A DNA stretch of 64,000 bases from Loripinus fragilis (taxonomy: Eukaryota > Mollusca > Bivalvia > Lucinida > Lucinidae): contig OZ026522.1 of NCBI GenBank assembly GCA_964019695.1, forward strand, positions 62,271,811-62,335,810. Reading direction: 5' to 3'. The position numbers and the translations under genes were made by a program. The notes below the pieces were generated by a model. The model searched no databases. It worked only from the letters and a program-made list of their open reading frames with translations, and was not told the origin of the DNA. The first letter of the stretch is position 1, and every line of letters begins with the position of its first letter. Shown here one piece after another: positions 22,536-34,506 of this stretch.

Positions 22536-24084
22536 ATTATTATTATTATTATTATTAAATCAAATTAAACTTGTTATTAATGATTTGTTTTTGCTGTTTT
22601 CACTTTCGGTTTATTCATTAGCGAGGGTGCGAACAACATTCTGTGATCAATTGGTCGACATGACGCACTACAAAGGCGTCTTTAAACTTAAAAAGAACAA
22701 ATTACAATGATTGGCTGAATATTTTAATGTCCAACCTCACAGACATCAGAAGAACGTCCTTAATTAGCCTAATCCGTACAAATAGTATCTAGACCTATAA
22801 TTATACATATAATAATAACTATTTGATGTAACTGCTCATTTATAAAACTGCCAAGAAAATTATGTTCAGTCTCACTTTGTCAAAATGGCTAAAACGCTGA
22901 ACATAGGGAAAAAGTTTGAGGACTTTTCCTCTTTAGAAATTGCCATCCAGCAGTATCAGAAGGAAGAAAATGTTCAATTCTTTAGGCGCCAAAAACTTAC
23001 ATTAAAATGATAGAAAATACAACTTTACACACCGCCAGTCCGTCTGTCCGTTCGTCAGTCAGTACAATTTTATTACTTGTTTTCGTGCTTAGAAGTAACA
23101 TAAGTACCTTAAGGATCTAAAAAATATTAAGTTTGCCCATAAATCTAAAGGTCCTAACAAATAAACTTAGCAAGCACACAATGTCGGACCAATATCGTTC
23201 CGCTAGCAAAACGCCATTCAAATGGTATTTCGCTGGCGGGCCGACCCCTGCCCGCCTTTTTATGTTTAGTTTTGATGTTAGTTTTGATATAATGCGTAAA
23301 TCAACTATTATATTTTCAGATATACATTTTTGGTGCGCAAAAGTGTCTTCACGATGAAACGGTTCTTTTGAGCACCAAAAACTTACGTTAAACGTGATAG
23401 AAAATACAATTTTACACACCACCCGTCCATATGTCCGTTCGTCAGTCCGTACAATTTTATTATTTTTTTTCGTGCTTAGAAGTAACATAAGTACCTTAAG
23501 GATCAAAAAAAATATTAAGTTTATCCATACGTCTAAAGGTCCTAACAAATAAACCCAGCCAGCACACTTACTTAGTTAAGTACAGGTGAACTTATTTGAC
23601 ACTGCTCACTCATCTCACTCATCAGCTGCCAACGAGTGGTTAATTGGTTACTTTAATTGAAGATGAGAAGATAATTGCTGGTGAGAAGATAATTGATTTG
23701 TTACAGGTGATTAATTTCCTCTAATATATATAGAAGTATGTTCTTTTTTTTTAACTTTACCGTTATTTTTTAACCCTTTTGTATAAGCTTGTACTTGTTT
23801 GAATTATATATGACATGACGTCAAAGTAAATAGAATAGCTTCCCTTTATCGATCAAAGCTGGCGGACAAAACAAATGTAAATCTTCAACACGAATTTTTG
23901 TTTAATTAAGCTATATTAATCATGATAGCTTCTCATCAGGGTTATATGTCTGTACCTGTAGCCTGACATGGTAGAATATACTAGGAGTACGGATCCGTAC
24001 CTCTAGCCTCCCAGGCTAGGGGTACGGATCCGTATCCCTAGCCTCCCAGGCTAGGGGTACGGATCCGTACCTCTAGCCACTGCC
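22162..24084. mobile_element. inner 9-bp-TSD TIR element of the same family
   Basis: 1923 bp with the same 'ggcagtggctagaggtacgg' ends as 21118-25033. It is flanked by a perfect 9-bp duplication 'tttcagata' (22153-22161 and 24085-24093). It is therefore a later insertion of the family into one of its own copies. The right arm lacks the microsatellite and instead has a segment with 'gatcaaagctggcggac' resembling 17837-20412. Confidence 0.85.
23329..23380. repeat. dispersed hairpin motif, copy
   Basis: 'tggtgcgcaaaagtgtcttc' pairs with 'gaaacggttcttttgagcac'. It follows 'tattttcagatatacattt', the sequence context that also precedes the copy at 24101. Confidence 0.7.
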
Positions 24085-24100
24085 TTTCAGATAAACATTA

Positions 24101-24150
24101 TTGGTGCTCAAAAGAGTCTTCACGATGAGACGGTTCTTTTAGCACCAAAA
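24101..24150. repeat. dispersed hairpin motif, copy
   Basis: 'ttggtgctcaaaagagtctt' pairs with 'gagacggttcttttagcacc'. Directly adjoins the right target duplication of the inner element. Confidence 0.75.
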
Positions 24151-24504
24151 ACTTACGTTAAAAGTGATAGAAAATACAATTTTACACACCACCCGTCCGT
24201 CTGTCCGTTCGTCAGTCCGTACAATTTTATATTTTATTATTTGTTTTCGTGTTTAGAAGTAACATTAGTACCTTAAGGATCTAAAAAATACCTAAAAATT
24301 ATTAAATTTGTCCATACGTCTAAAGGTCCTAACAAATAAATCCAGCCAGCACTCAATGTCGGACCAATATCGGTCCGCTAGCAAAAAGCCATTCAAATGG
24401 CATTTCGTTGGCGGGCCGACCATGGCCCGCTTTTTATGTTTAGTTGGATATATAATGCGTAGATCAAGTATTCTCTAGTCTAATCTAGTCATTTCAGACA
24501 TATA

Positions 24505-24556
24505 GTTGATGCTAAAAAGAGTCATCTCGATGAGACGGTTCTTTTGAGCACCCAAA
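24505..24556. repeat. dispersed hairpin motif, copy
   Basis: 'ttgatgctaaaaagagtcat' pairs with 'gagacggttcttttgagcac'. Confidence 0.65.
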
Positions 24557-24658
24557 ATGAACGTTAATTTAGAAAATACAATGTTTCCACGGACCCTGAA
24601 AAGTCGTATCATTTCACAAAAAAATGTTTCTTTTCGAGGTTAATCTTCCTTTTATAGG

Positions 24659-24724
<66 letters not shown>

Positions 24725-25033
24725 TAAATCCCGCACCACTTGTCCCAATTCCGAATTCGTGTTTCGTTTTTTTATATTTACTATACAGAGTTATCCCGCA
24801 TTGCAAATGGCGACTTGCTGGATTTGTAATTCATAACACAACAACAAGGTATTTTCGAACACTTATAATCATGATAACTTCTCATCAGGGTTATGTGTCT
24901 GTACCTGTAGCCTGACATGGTAGAATATACTAGGGGTACGGATCCGTACCTCTAGCCTCCCAGGCTAGGGATACGGATCCGTATCCCTAGCCTCCCAGGC
25001 TAGGAGTACGGATCCGTACCTCTAGCCACTGCC

Positions 25034-25290
25034 TTCTTTCTTTATATCTGTATTAACTCCCAGTAGAGGGACACCAAGATGTAATCTTGTAGTTATCTTC
25101 TTGAGCACATATATACAATAAAAAGTTTATGATAAAATCTTCTTAAGCACATATGTACATTGAGACATTTGTTTCAATCTTCTTGGGCACATATATACAT
25201 TTAAAAGTTCATGGTTAAAAAGAGGCGTAATTATATTTCCACACCACGTTGATAATGTTCTGTCGAGATCCATGCTTTTCAGCTATTGAC
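25034..25290 (-). other. 3' end of a minus-strand non-LTR element
   Basis: Follows the stop codon of the RT frame. Read on the minus strand it ends ACAGATATAAAGAAAG, comparable to the ACAGATATA tail of the plus-strand relative at 33556-33590. Three imperfect copies of 'atcttcttgagcacatatat' lie between 25090 and 25200. Confidence 0.6.
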
Positions 25291-27186
25291 TTAATGAGCA
25301 AGCTTGTTTAATCTCGCTAAATGCAGCCTGTGGCATAGATTACTTGAGATTCTTTGTAATTTCAGGAAGTTTTCACTCTCCCTTAACTCTGAGATAACCG
25401 AACAGTCAGAAATGAGCTGAGCTAACTGCGTTCTACTTGTGTATCTTTTATTCCACTGGTTGATTCCAACAATATCAATTGTCATGGACTTAAATTCCGG
25501 GTAAAATGCTTTTCTCTGGTTTATCAATGCAGGACATTCAAGCAACATATGTGGCAAATCTTCATTATCAAGACCACAACACTTGCAAATTGGACTAACT
25601 GATGATCTACTGAATTTACTCTTTGAAGTCTGCAACATATATGTCCCTGTGATCATTCTGCATTTTGTTATACCTTTTCTAACATCTGACTCGGTTGAAT
25701 CCAGGGAAGACCACAGTGAATGGGTTTGGCCAATTTTCAAGAGTTCAGTATTTAAATAACACAATGTTGATTTCTCTGAAGCCTCTGCCTTTAATTTATC
25801 CGTCCAATATTTGTTTACAGTTTGTTTAACTAGGAGTTTCCATTGCTCTTTTGTAGGGATTACCTCCTGTAGATTTTCAAGACCAGGTAGTTGATATTCG
25901 ATTAAGATTTTCTGCACTCTACTGTAGAAACTCAGTGTATTGTCAAGATTTACTGCTATCTGGCGCTTATTAAGGTGCACTAGCGTCTCATTTGTTGACA
26001 CCCATAGATTGCGAAGAAGGCTTAACTGTCGTTTATGAAGCTCCGCCTCGATTGGGAGAGCACCAAGCAATAAGTACACAGCACACGTAGCAGTTCTGGT
26101 TGGTAGCGATTGGAAAAGTTTAAGGTTTTGTATATGAAACTTTGATAATATCTGTAGTTGAGTGTTCGTGATGGGTAACGCTTCGAGACCAAATAAAAGT
26201 CTTGGTAGAACGTAGCACTGGTAAATCTTGTATGACACCTTCGGATTTAATCCATTTGAGACGTGAACCCCAGTGTTAATAAGAGCGTAAAGAGTGCGTC
26301 GGCCTAATTTGAGGCGATCCTCTATATTTATACAGTTTTCGTTTGTTTTGGTGCGAAGGATCCCTAACTGCATGGTATTTGTTGACAGTGATACAGATTT
26401 TCCATTAAGTTCATGAGCAAATGTTTTCTTAGATATAGATTTATGTCCATTCAGCAGCACAATATTAGACTTATCGGGATGAATGGTTACTTGGTCCTTT
26501 TTGGCATGTCTTTTCACAACATTCGTCATTATCTGGAGCTCATTTTCACAAGTTGATAAAAGAGCCACATCGTCAGCACATGTTGTACAACCACAGTAAA
26601 TTCCCCCTATCGATAGGCCTAATCCATGTTGCATGAGTTCTTTAAGACAGGGGTTGTTGTAGGTCTTGTATAGGAATGTTGATAGAATTCCACCTTGTCT
26701 TACACCTTGCAAGATATTAAAATGTTCACTTAATTTACCCATCCATTTAACTTTAGATGTTAGTGCTGTATATAGATCTTTCACAATAGACAATAAAGAT
26801 GGTTGGACTCCGCATTCATATAACTTATCGAGCATGATGATATGATTTACCACGTCGAAGGCCTTACGGCTGTCTAGTGTTACTAGGAATAATGGTTCAA
26901 AAGTGTTCATTTTTACCTCTGCACAGGCTTCCGAGACAATCAGCGCAGACATTATTGGGGAAAGTCCTTTCGTAAAGCCAAATTGAAGTGACGATTGATC
27001 AAACGATTCTGTCAATCTTGGCAACAGCACACTTTCGAACAGCTTTCTCATAAATGGGATCACAGTGATCCCTCGGTAGTTATCCAAAATACTTGGGTCT
27101 TTTGCCTTCTTCAGCACAGGTGTTAGGATTCCACTTTTAAATGCCTCTGGGACCGTTCTAGATTCCAATATTTGGTTGAAAACCAT
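25291..27186 (-). pseudogene. non-LTR retrotransposon ORF2: reverse transcriptase and zinc-binding C-terminus
   Basis: A 631-codon uninterrupted frame. RT blocks in order: SGILTPVLKK, NYRGITVIP (about residue 37), FGFTKG, TLDSRKAFD (about 103), GVRQGG, then CADDVALL with the catalytic DD (about 213) and HPDKSN. The C-terminus has a CKCC..H..EC zinc cluster (zf-RVT type, about residue 543-560). The N-terminal endonuclease and the start of RT are missing: the frame begins near 27200, directly after an unrelated ORF1 fragment, which implies an internal deletion. It lies antisense to and shares RT sequence with 31190-32652, so both belong to one family. CADD in place of the usual F/YADD is notable. 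Confidence 0.85.
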
Positions 27187-27197
27187 AGTAATGTCCT

Positions 27198-27743
27198 CTA
27201 TGAAGCAATATTTATATTAAGAATGTCAAGCTGTGAACATTTTTCCTTCATCTCTGAACAAAGTTCGTCAAGAATATTTGAGATAAACAGATCAGTTTTA
27301 TTTCCATTCACAAGAATTTGTGAAGTAGTGTAGTTAAAGTTGATGACAAATTTAAGCATTCTTCCACATGACCCATCTGCTTTTTTGTTAAATATTTTGA
27401 TACAAGAATCTACGTTTGCTCCACTTAGGTCCAGGCTGTTTCGGTTTTCTACCGCATATTCAAAATTTTCACTTTTTACCAATTCATAGAGACATTTTTT
27501 GGCTAGTTCATATGCAGCAGTACTAAATTCAATGACCAAATTGTTCCCTTATTTAAGTTCATATTTCATATGCTCTTTCATGCACCCATTACCTTTCTTT
27601 TCAAGAGATTTAACCTTATCAAGGGTATAGTCTTTTACTGAAATGATGCTTGACGGAATCTGTCCCGAGTTGTAGGCTACTAAATTTGTAATAGAGGATT
27701 TTCTAGTCAGTCTTTTCGGGATAATCTGGTTATTAGTTGCCAT
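27198..27743 (-). pseudogene. ORF1-like fragment of the same minus-strand retroelement
   Basis: Two frames, 27743-27549 (MATNNQIIPKRLTRKS..) and 27539-27198, appear to be one ORF broken by a stop. The second contains FVINFNYTTSQILVNGNK, a pattern I associate with the N-terminal domain of ORF1 proteins in invertebrate non-LTR elements that also carry PHD fingers (recollection, not searched). No PHD finger or endonuclease follows; the frame runs straight into the RT part. Confidence 0.5.
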
Positions 27744-28376
27744 GTTTCCAAAGAAAAAGCACTAAAATCTATTTGCATAAGCTCAGCAGGTAAAACAGTG
27801 TCTAAAAGCGTGTCTAAAAGCGTTAATATTCTAGGAGGTTAAAACTAGGCAGACACAAAACTAATAAAAGTTATGAATAGGCTATAAGACATCTAAAAAC
27901 TATGTGTCAATGACAAACTAAAATCCATAAAAACGGCCGTTAACTTTCGCAGGGGCTATCTAGTTAAAATTCAAGCATAAAATATTTCCCTTTAGCACTA
28001 TGAGGCTTTTCCAGAATCCGTTTTCAAAGTAAATCACTTCATGGCCGCCATCTTTTTCTCCTGTTCCTTTGTCTCCTCCCGGCGCCCGCAAGAAGAATAT
28101 CAAAATAAAAGTATATACAAGACGTTTGGTGCTTTACAACATTTGTTGGTGAAGTAGTGATGATCTTGAAGATAGTTTACAAATCTATAGGTGATGGTGA
28201 ACACTAAATAAAATAAAATAAGTGATAAAAGTTTTCTTCTTGCGGAAAACCGCCTTCTCCTTTCAAGCCTCGTTCTTGTCCTCCAATACCTGACTGGTAG
28301 TAGGAATGGTAAAGGTGATAATGAACAGATTCAGGAGGTAAGGGTTAATGATTTGTAACAGCACCCTACCCTATCT
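27744..28376. other. junction of two head-to-head retroelements (5' regions)
   Basis: Presumed 5' untranslated sequence of the minus element (left) and plus element (right). It has a direct repeat 'gtgtctaaaagc' at about 27799-27822 and a YY1-like AAGATGGCGGCC on the minus strand near 28040-28055. The boundary between the two elements could not be placed. Confidence 0.4.
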
Positions 28377-29913
28377 TTGATGGCAGGACAGCAAATGGAT
28401 GAAGATGATGAATCTAACTCCCTGGACTTTTGCCCGCACTGTAGTAGCTATGTCGAGAGTGGGATATCGTGTGATGCATGTGAGCTGTGGTTCCATTATC
28501 AATGTGAAGGCCTGGACCCCCTTGATGGGTATGGCGATGGTGACAGTTATAAGTGCATTTCATGCAGTCATGATGAGGACCTGTTGCACTGGCTTGGTGA
28601 TATGGACATGCAAAGAGGAGATGAGGCTAGAACAAGCATAAACGACGATGAGGTAGAGATTCTGAACAATAGTAATCCCTTGATATCTGATGCTACAGAA
28701 ACCGACACATCGGTGAAGGCTACCAGTGGAGTCTGCATTTCTCCTGTAATCGTTGACAATGTCCCTGAACGGAATGATAGACCTAATTCTGATAGTAAAA
28801 AGGCAACGTGCACAGAGTCAATTAATCAGGATTGTAAAAATACGGCGAAAACAAGTAAGCAGAGCAAAAAAAGTGGAAAAAACAGACAGTAGCAAATGAA
28901 GAACTTCAAGAGAACGTAAACTTTGCAAAATCCTATATCAGTAAATTAGAAAGGAAACTGCTTGAGCTTGAAAATTCAAACAAAATACTGAGGAAAGATG
29001 TAAATGCACAAGAACCGGCATGGTAAGGGAAACTTCACGCGCAGCTACATGCTGGGAAAACGCAGTGCCTAATAATAATACCCAATATAGGTCCCATGAC
29101 ATTGATGAGTTAAAAAATCAAATGAAAAATATTGAAATTGAATGTTTGAAAACTAGAATGGCAATGATTGAGCAGAATGTAATGTCTCAGTGGCTCCAAT
29201 ACTTTCAAAGTTACCCGCCACCAGGTCATCAGTTGAATCCAATACCAGGAATACATATACCATTGGTACATCAACCATACGCCAATATGACGCCATTCCC
29301 GCACCCATATATGGCACCGTTTGCACATAACCCCCAAATACCATTTGCTCCGCCGATGTATGGCCATGGACCGATGATGCCTCCATTCGCGCAACCATAT
29401 GCAACACCTACAGCCCAGAACCTGCTTGGTCCTCCTATTTGGTATAATCAGGGTAGAAGCGCACAAGCCCCAACCCAGATGGAGTCCTCAAGATCAACGG
29501 CAAATATGCAAACCAGGACAAACAGGGATGGGGAGCAGAATACCTACGATAAACAGCCAATGGGGGTAGACAGTTCTAGGCCAAAAACAGTCAGGCAGAA
29601 TGACAAACGGACAACGGGGCGAGAACCATCTGGAAACAAAGGTGCAACAGAGCAGCAAGAAATCAATGTTATTGCAAAGACCAGTGGAAGGGTGGATAGT
29701 ATTGTGGAATCAGAGGTAGATGAATGCCATAACAATGGTACAGGATCAACTTGTCTTGATGTGATGGATGGTGGTCTGAAGGATACCTGTGACAGGGAGA
29801 CCAACATAGGCACACAAGAACTGAATGACAGTTGCCAAATTATGGAACTAAATGAAAGTACCCTTGAAATGGAGTCTGAGAACAGCAGCAAAAGCAACAG
29901 TGAGCCTTTTTAG
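28377..29913 (+). pseudogene. non-LTR ORF1 with PHD-type zinc finger and coiled coil
   Basis: Frame 28377-28892 begins MAGQQMDEDDESN and has an N-terminal C2..C2..HC..C2 finger: FCPHC, ISCDAC, WFHYQC, YKCISC (residues about 18-62), i.e. a PHD-type fold as found in ORF1 of CR1-group elements. A frame break near 28885 leads into a heptad-leucine stretch (KLERKLLELENSNK). A second break near 29020 leads into 29020-29913, with a short helix followed by a Pro/Met/His-rich region (PPGHQLNP, PPMYGHGPMMPP). ORF1 proteins usually bind element RNA; the finger may contact chromatin. Broken, so not functional. Confidence 0.75.
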
Positions 29914-29938
29914 GTGCAGGCAGGGTCTCAGAGACAAA

Positions 29939-30855
29939 ATGGATAGCTCAGTAACAAACAATCTAGTAATTGGAACTTTTAATATCAAAAACGTTGAAAC
30001 TAATATTTTATTCACACAAAAATTATTAAAAAAAGTGGACATCTTATTCTTACAAGAAACATGGTTGTTTAACTTCCAGCTGCCATTGCTGCAGGAATAT
30101 TTTAGTTCGCATATATCATGTGGGAAACCAGTTGATGATGAGAACCCGCTCCCACCCACACAGAAACCTAGAGGATATGGAGGTGTGGCTTGTATGGTGA
30201 GAAAGGACCTGGATATTAGGTACAAATTTCACTCAAATGGCGGAAATCGGATTATGATTTTAGAAGTACAGACTGAACCCCCACTCTGCATTATTGGTGT
30301 TTATATGCCGGTATGCGGCACTACAAAAAAAAACAGGACTTTCAAGAAATTTTAGATGAAATACAAGAAATTATACTGACGTTTAGATCTAGTCACGTGT
30401 TATCCCTAGTTGGAGATATGAATTCCTCTATGTTGGAACGCCTAGGCAATGATAGAGATAAACTTTTAAAATGTTTCATATATGAAAATTCACTATTACA
30501 TTCCCAAGATGGAACATGTACCTATATACACTCTAAAGATTCATCTTCATCTGAGATTGACTACATGTTTTACTCAGAGGACGGAGCAAACCTGGTGGAT
30601 AAGGTAGATGTGTTATCTGACCACATGAATGTTTCGGATCATTTACCTGTAGTGGCAGAACTGAAAATTAAAAAATCCATTGTTAATGTTGAGAACAGGA
30701 CTATTGATATTAAACCAAAATGGGACAAGTGTGATCATAGAAAGTATAAGGATATTATTAGTAGAGATATTGGTCGGTTCCCGGATGACGTGAGAACAGA
30801 ATTTGAATTCTTGTGTGCACTAGGACATATGACCTCAGTACTAAAAAGGCGGTAG
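29939..30855 (+). pseudogene. non-LTR ORF2: apurinic-type endonuclease domain
   Basis: Starts MDSSVTNNLVIGTFNIKN. EEP-fold active-site motifs are visible: TFNIKN, LQETW (catalytic Glu), GDMN, SEIDYMF and SDHLPV (catalytic Asp-His). One frameshift occurs at the A tract around 30326-30335 (frames 29852-30355 and 30313-30855 overlap), and the frame stops at 30855 before RT. The domain would nick the target DNA in target-primed reverse transcription. Confidence 0.85.
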
Positions 30856-31189
30856 TGGGAAGTGTACCAGGATGAAGAGATAAGATAAAGGTCAAAACAG
30901 CAAAACATAGAATTTGGAATGAAAGGATTGAAAGAGCAGTAAAAGATCAAAATACATATGGTAGGAGTGGAAGAAATGCAGTTCACCAAAAGACGTGGAT
31001 AATCCGTTGAACGTACAGAGAAGAGACGCAAGAAAAAATATAAGGGCAGAACAGCGAAGAGCCATCACGCACAAGAGAATAGATAAAGTTGAAAAAATAA
31101 TGAACTCTAGCTCAGATTCTAGGACATTTGCAAAATTGATAAATCAACAAATTAAAGAAAGTCAAATAATAACAGTGTTAAGGGAATTG

Positions 31190-32652
31190 TAGTTAATGGT
31201 ACGGTATGTGACATACCGGAAGCGGTATGCTCAGGGTGGGCAACTCACTTTGGGAATCTGGCTGAACCTCTACAGTGTGAACAGTTTGATCAGCAGAACT
31301 GTGATGTAGTGCATAAGGATATTTTAGCAATAAATAAAAATGTTAGGGAGCAAATACTTCCATCAAAGTTAATCACAATGAAGGAACTTCATAATGCCTT
31401 GAAAAAATTAAAGAACAACAAAGCAGCCGATGTGTTGAAATTGACAAGTGAACACTTTAAACTAAGCATAGGAGTGTTAGATAAATTTTTATTAGATCTA
31501 CTGAACTACATGGTCAGACAGAGTCATATCTCTCCCATTTTAAAGGAAGGTATACTTTCTCCAATCTTCAAAAAAGGGGATAAATCCAATCCTTCTAACT
31601 ACAGAGGAATAACAGTTACCCCTGTCATCTTAAAAATTTTAGAGCATGTATTGAATGAAAGACATAATCAGATACTATTGGATTCTCAATCCTGATTACA
31701 AAAAGGATTTACTGCTGGTAGCTCTTCACTGGGAGCAGCGCTGATCTTGACTGAATACATAAATGAGGCAAAACAAAAGAGAACCATTGTTTTTGGCTAC
31801 ACTTGATGTGCAAAATGCCTTCGATGTTGTCAACCATGATCTGCTGTTGAGAAAATTGTACCTGGATGGGATCACTGGGAATGATTGGCTACTGGTGCAA
31901 GATATATACAGCGATATGACCACCTCAGTGAAGTGGGAGAGTCATTTGTCAGCGCCATTTGTCATACATCAAGGTGTTCGTCAGGGAGGAGTACTGTCGA
32001 TGTCGCATTATAAAAGATACAATAACCCGCATCTGATAGTTCTAGAAGACAGGTATACTGGAATGGTTATCGGCAGTATTTGTGTCCCTCACATAACGGT
32101 TGCAGATGACACAGCTTTGATTACAAACTCTGAAGATGAGATGCAGGGTATGGTTGAGGACACCGGGGAGTCAGCTAACCAGGAACAGTATGTTATCTAT
32201 CCAACCAAAAGTGGAGTGCTGTTGTACAGTAATGGGGTCAAGTCAACGTGTGATCAACTTGGTTTTGATATGGGTGGAAAAAGAATCAAATTTGAGAGTC
32301 AGTGTAACCATCTGGGCATATTCAGAGACATAAAACAAAAAGTTAATATTGAGGAGAAGATAAGCCTGGGAAGAAAGACTGCGTACACATTGATGGGCGC
32401 GGGCCTGCATTCAGGAAATGGGCTGACGAAACCTTTATGTGCTTACTTATGGTCTACATACGTGATCCCGAGGGTGGTATATGGTCTTAAGGTGCAGAAA
32501 CTGTCAAGGACTGACATGGAGAGTTTGGAGAAATTCCAGAGAAAATGTTTGCGGCTAATCCAAGGGCTTTTTGATAAAACTCCAAATTGTGTTACTCTTT
32601 CCCTATTGGGTATTCCACCAGTCGAGTTAATAATACATAAAAAACATTCTTA
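31190..32652 (+). pseudogene. non-LTR ORF2: reverse transcriptase domain
   Basis: Reads through VVNGTVCDIPEAV, KKLKNNKAADVL, GILSPIFKKGDK, NYRGITVTP, then a stop at 31693; resumes with GFTAGSSS and TLDVQNAFDVVNHD, QGVRQGG, TVADDTALI (catalytic DD near 32104) and a terminal stop at 32651. It is closely similar to the minus-strand RT 25291-27186 (GITV, AFDVVNH, HQGVRQGG). At least three breaks. Confidence 0.85.
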
Positions 32653-32654
32653 AC

Positions 32655-33296
32655 CTTTTTGTAAGCTCGGTTAGTTCAAAGGATTCAGTTGAATATGATA
32701 TTATTGAGAGACAATTGGTAATGAAGTCTTCAGATGAGAGCTCCTGGTGCAATGAAGTTAAAAGAATTTTGAAACAGTACGATCTTCCAAGTGCATATGA
32801 ACTATTTGTAAATACACCTTCAAAAGAGAAGTGGAAAACTTTGCTAAATTCAAAAATGAACAGTTACTTGGAAACCGTCTGGGAACAGGAAATCTACAGT
32901 AAGAAGTCTTTGAAGTATCTTAACCCGCGTTCAGTCACAGTTCGAAAGCTTCATATGTGCTGGTCAAGTGTTAGGCATAATGTTAGAGATAACAGAAGGG
33001 CAGAACTGAAAGTCAAGGTACTGACGGGCGCATACATACTGCAGGCCAACAGATCATGCTTTAATCAATATGCGGTAGACCCATCTTGTAAATTGTGTCT
33101 GAAAGAACCGGAGGATAGAGAGCACTTCATAGCCAGATGCGATTCACTGGAACATGTGAGGAAGCCCTGTACAGACAGAAATTCAATATGATATTTAATA
33201 ACATTATTCCAAGTCAAAGTATTGACAGTATAGTTTTTACCAAATTGAATCTGGACTGTTCTTTGGTGGTACATGAAGATGTGTTGGAAAAAAATT
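32655..33296 (+). pseudogene. non-LTR ORF2 C-terminal region with zinc cluster
   Basis: Continuation in other frames: SSWCNEVKRILKQYDLPSAY.., then CKLCLKEPEDREHFIARC (C-x2-C-x8-H-x4-C), the counterpart of CKCC..H..EC in the minus-strand copy. A frameshift at about 33165 ends the main frame. Confidence 0.75.
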
Positions 33297-33555
33297 GATT
33301 CACATAAGATTGAACTGTATAGCAGAGAACTGTTAGCAGAATTGCATTATACCAGAATCGGCTTGTTGAATAAACAAGGAGGGAAGACAGCGCGGCAACG
33401 GTCGTAGAGGTTGGATATTGACCATCATTCTTTTACAAGACACCAGGATTTTAGCTTTGTATATAATGAACTTTTAATGTACATAAACTTTTAAACTATA
33501 TTCATTACGCCCTTTTACGCCTCATAAGAGGTGGTGCATCGACAAAACATCAGTG

Positions 33556-33587
33556 GATAACTACGAGATACAGATACAGATACAGAT
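33556..33587 (+). repeat. (GATACA)n tail marking the 3' end of the plus-strand retroelement
   Basis: Three to four GATACA repeats then GATATA, the microsatellite type of 3' tail found on many non-LTR elements. The next element inserted immediately after it. Confidence 0.75.
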
Positions 33588-33643
33588 ATAGCAAGTGGTC
33601 GGGTCTGAAAGCCCCTGCCCAGCGGAGCTGCCGAGTGCCGACT

Positions 33644-34506
33644 AGGAACAAGAAAGTTCACAGACAAGACAATTCACCGACACGGTTTTTGAAGACAGTT
33701 CACCGACAGAATTGAAGACAGTTCGCGGCGACACTTTTGAAGACAGTTCACCGACACATTTGTTTTATGCTAAATTGACATATGGTCGAAAATATACGAT
33801 ATCTGTCAATTATGAAAAATTATGGACCAATTATTATTTGAAGGAAAAAGTAGATATGATTGGTAGTGAATAATGGCAATTTGTGCCAGTTTAGAAGATA
33901 GTTGGGATATTTCTTCCCACTAATGAGAGAGTACATTTATTTGATTGTTGTATTATGGACTTTGCATTATTGTTGGTTGATAAGGCGAATTTCGTATACG
34001 TTTGCGTGTGATTAACAAACAATAGGTAGACCTTTAAATGCTACATGAAGCTAAACTGAAGTGGTCCTATAGCTATTTGTACTTTATTGTTTAGGAAATT
34101 CGCCAGCAATGCAAAGTATTCTGCTTGATTTTTTAGAAATAGATAGGTTGTGTATCTATTTTTGTTTATTTCTACGTTTATTATTATTTTTCTCCGGTTT
34201 ATGTTTTCTTTCCAAGTTTCATACAGTCAATGTTATGATCTGACATTGGACGTGACGTATATTAGGTCGATCATTGGTGTGATTAATATAAAAACTGTGA
34301 TCATGCAACTTCATAGCTTTATATTTGTCATTCGTTTATTAGGATCTCAATAAAAAGTAAAAATTGTGACATTCATTATAAATACAATATAAAATTTGTC
34401 TGTGAACTGTCTTCAATTCTGTTGGTGAACTGTCTTCAATTTCGTCGGTGAACTGTCTTCAAAATGAGTGTCGGTGAACTGTCCTGTCGGTGAGCTGTCT
34501 CGATTC
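33644..34506. mobile_element. nested TIR element with subterminal repeats
   Basis: The ends carry arrays of 'gaagacagttcaccgacac' (left) facing 'gtcggtgaactgtcttc' (right), three to four each. It splits the left arm of the host element; the flanks 'tgccgact' and 'tgccgacc' are an imperfect target duplication of about 8 bp. No transposase; the 67-codon ORF at 34150 is not supported. Confidence 0.8.

Larger units (their letters stand above)
21118..25033. mobile_element. outer 9-bp-TSD TIR element (MULE-like)
   Basis: Both ends begin 'ggcagtggctagaggtacgg' and alternate 'ggtacggatccgtacc'-type palindromes with 'ctagcctgggaggctag'. The TIR continues for about 400 bp through 'taccatgtcaggctac', 'gtcgccatttgcaatgtgg' and an ATT microsatellite. 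The flanks repeat 'ttctttctt' (21109-21117 and 25034-25042), a 9-bp target duplication in simple sequence. No transposase. The 9-bp TSD with long TIRs suggests a Mutator-like non-autonomous element. It contains the same-family element 22162-24084. Confidence 0.75.

Noticed and set aside
28568..28813. Antisense ORFs over the PHD-finger ORF1 (also 29110-29466, 29544-29897)
   Set aside because: Shadows of the plus-strand retroelement reading frames.
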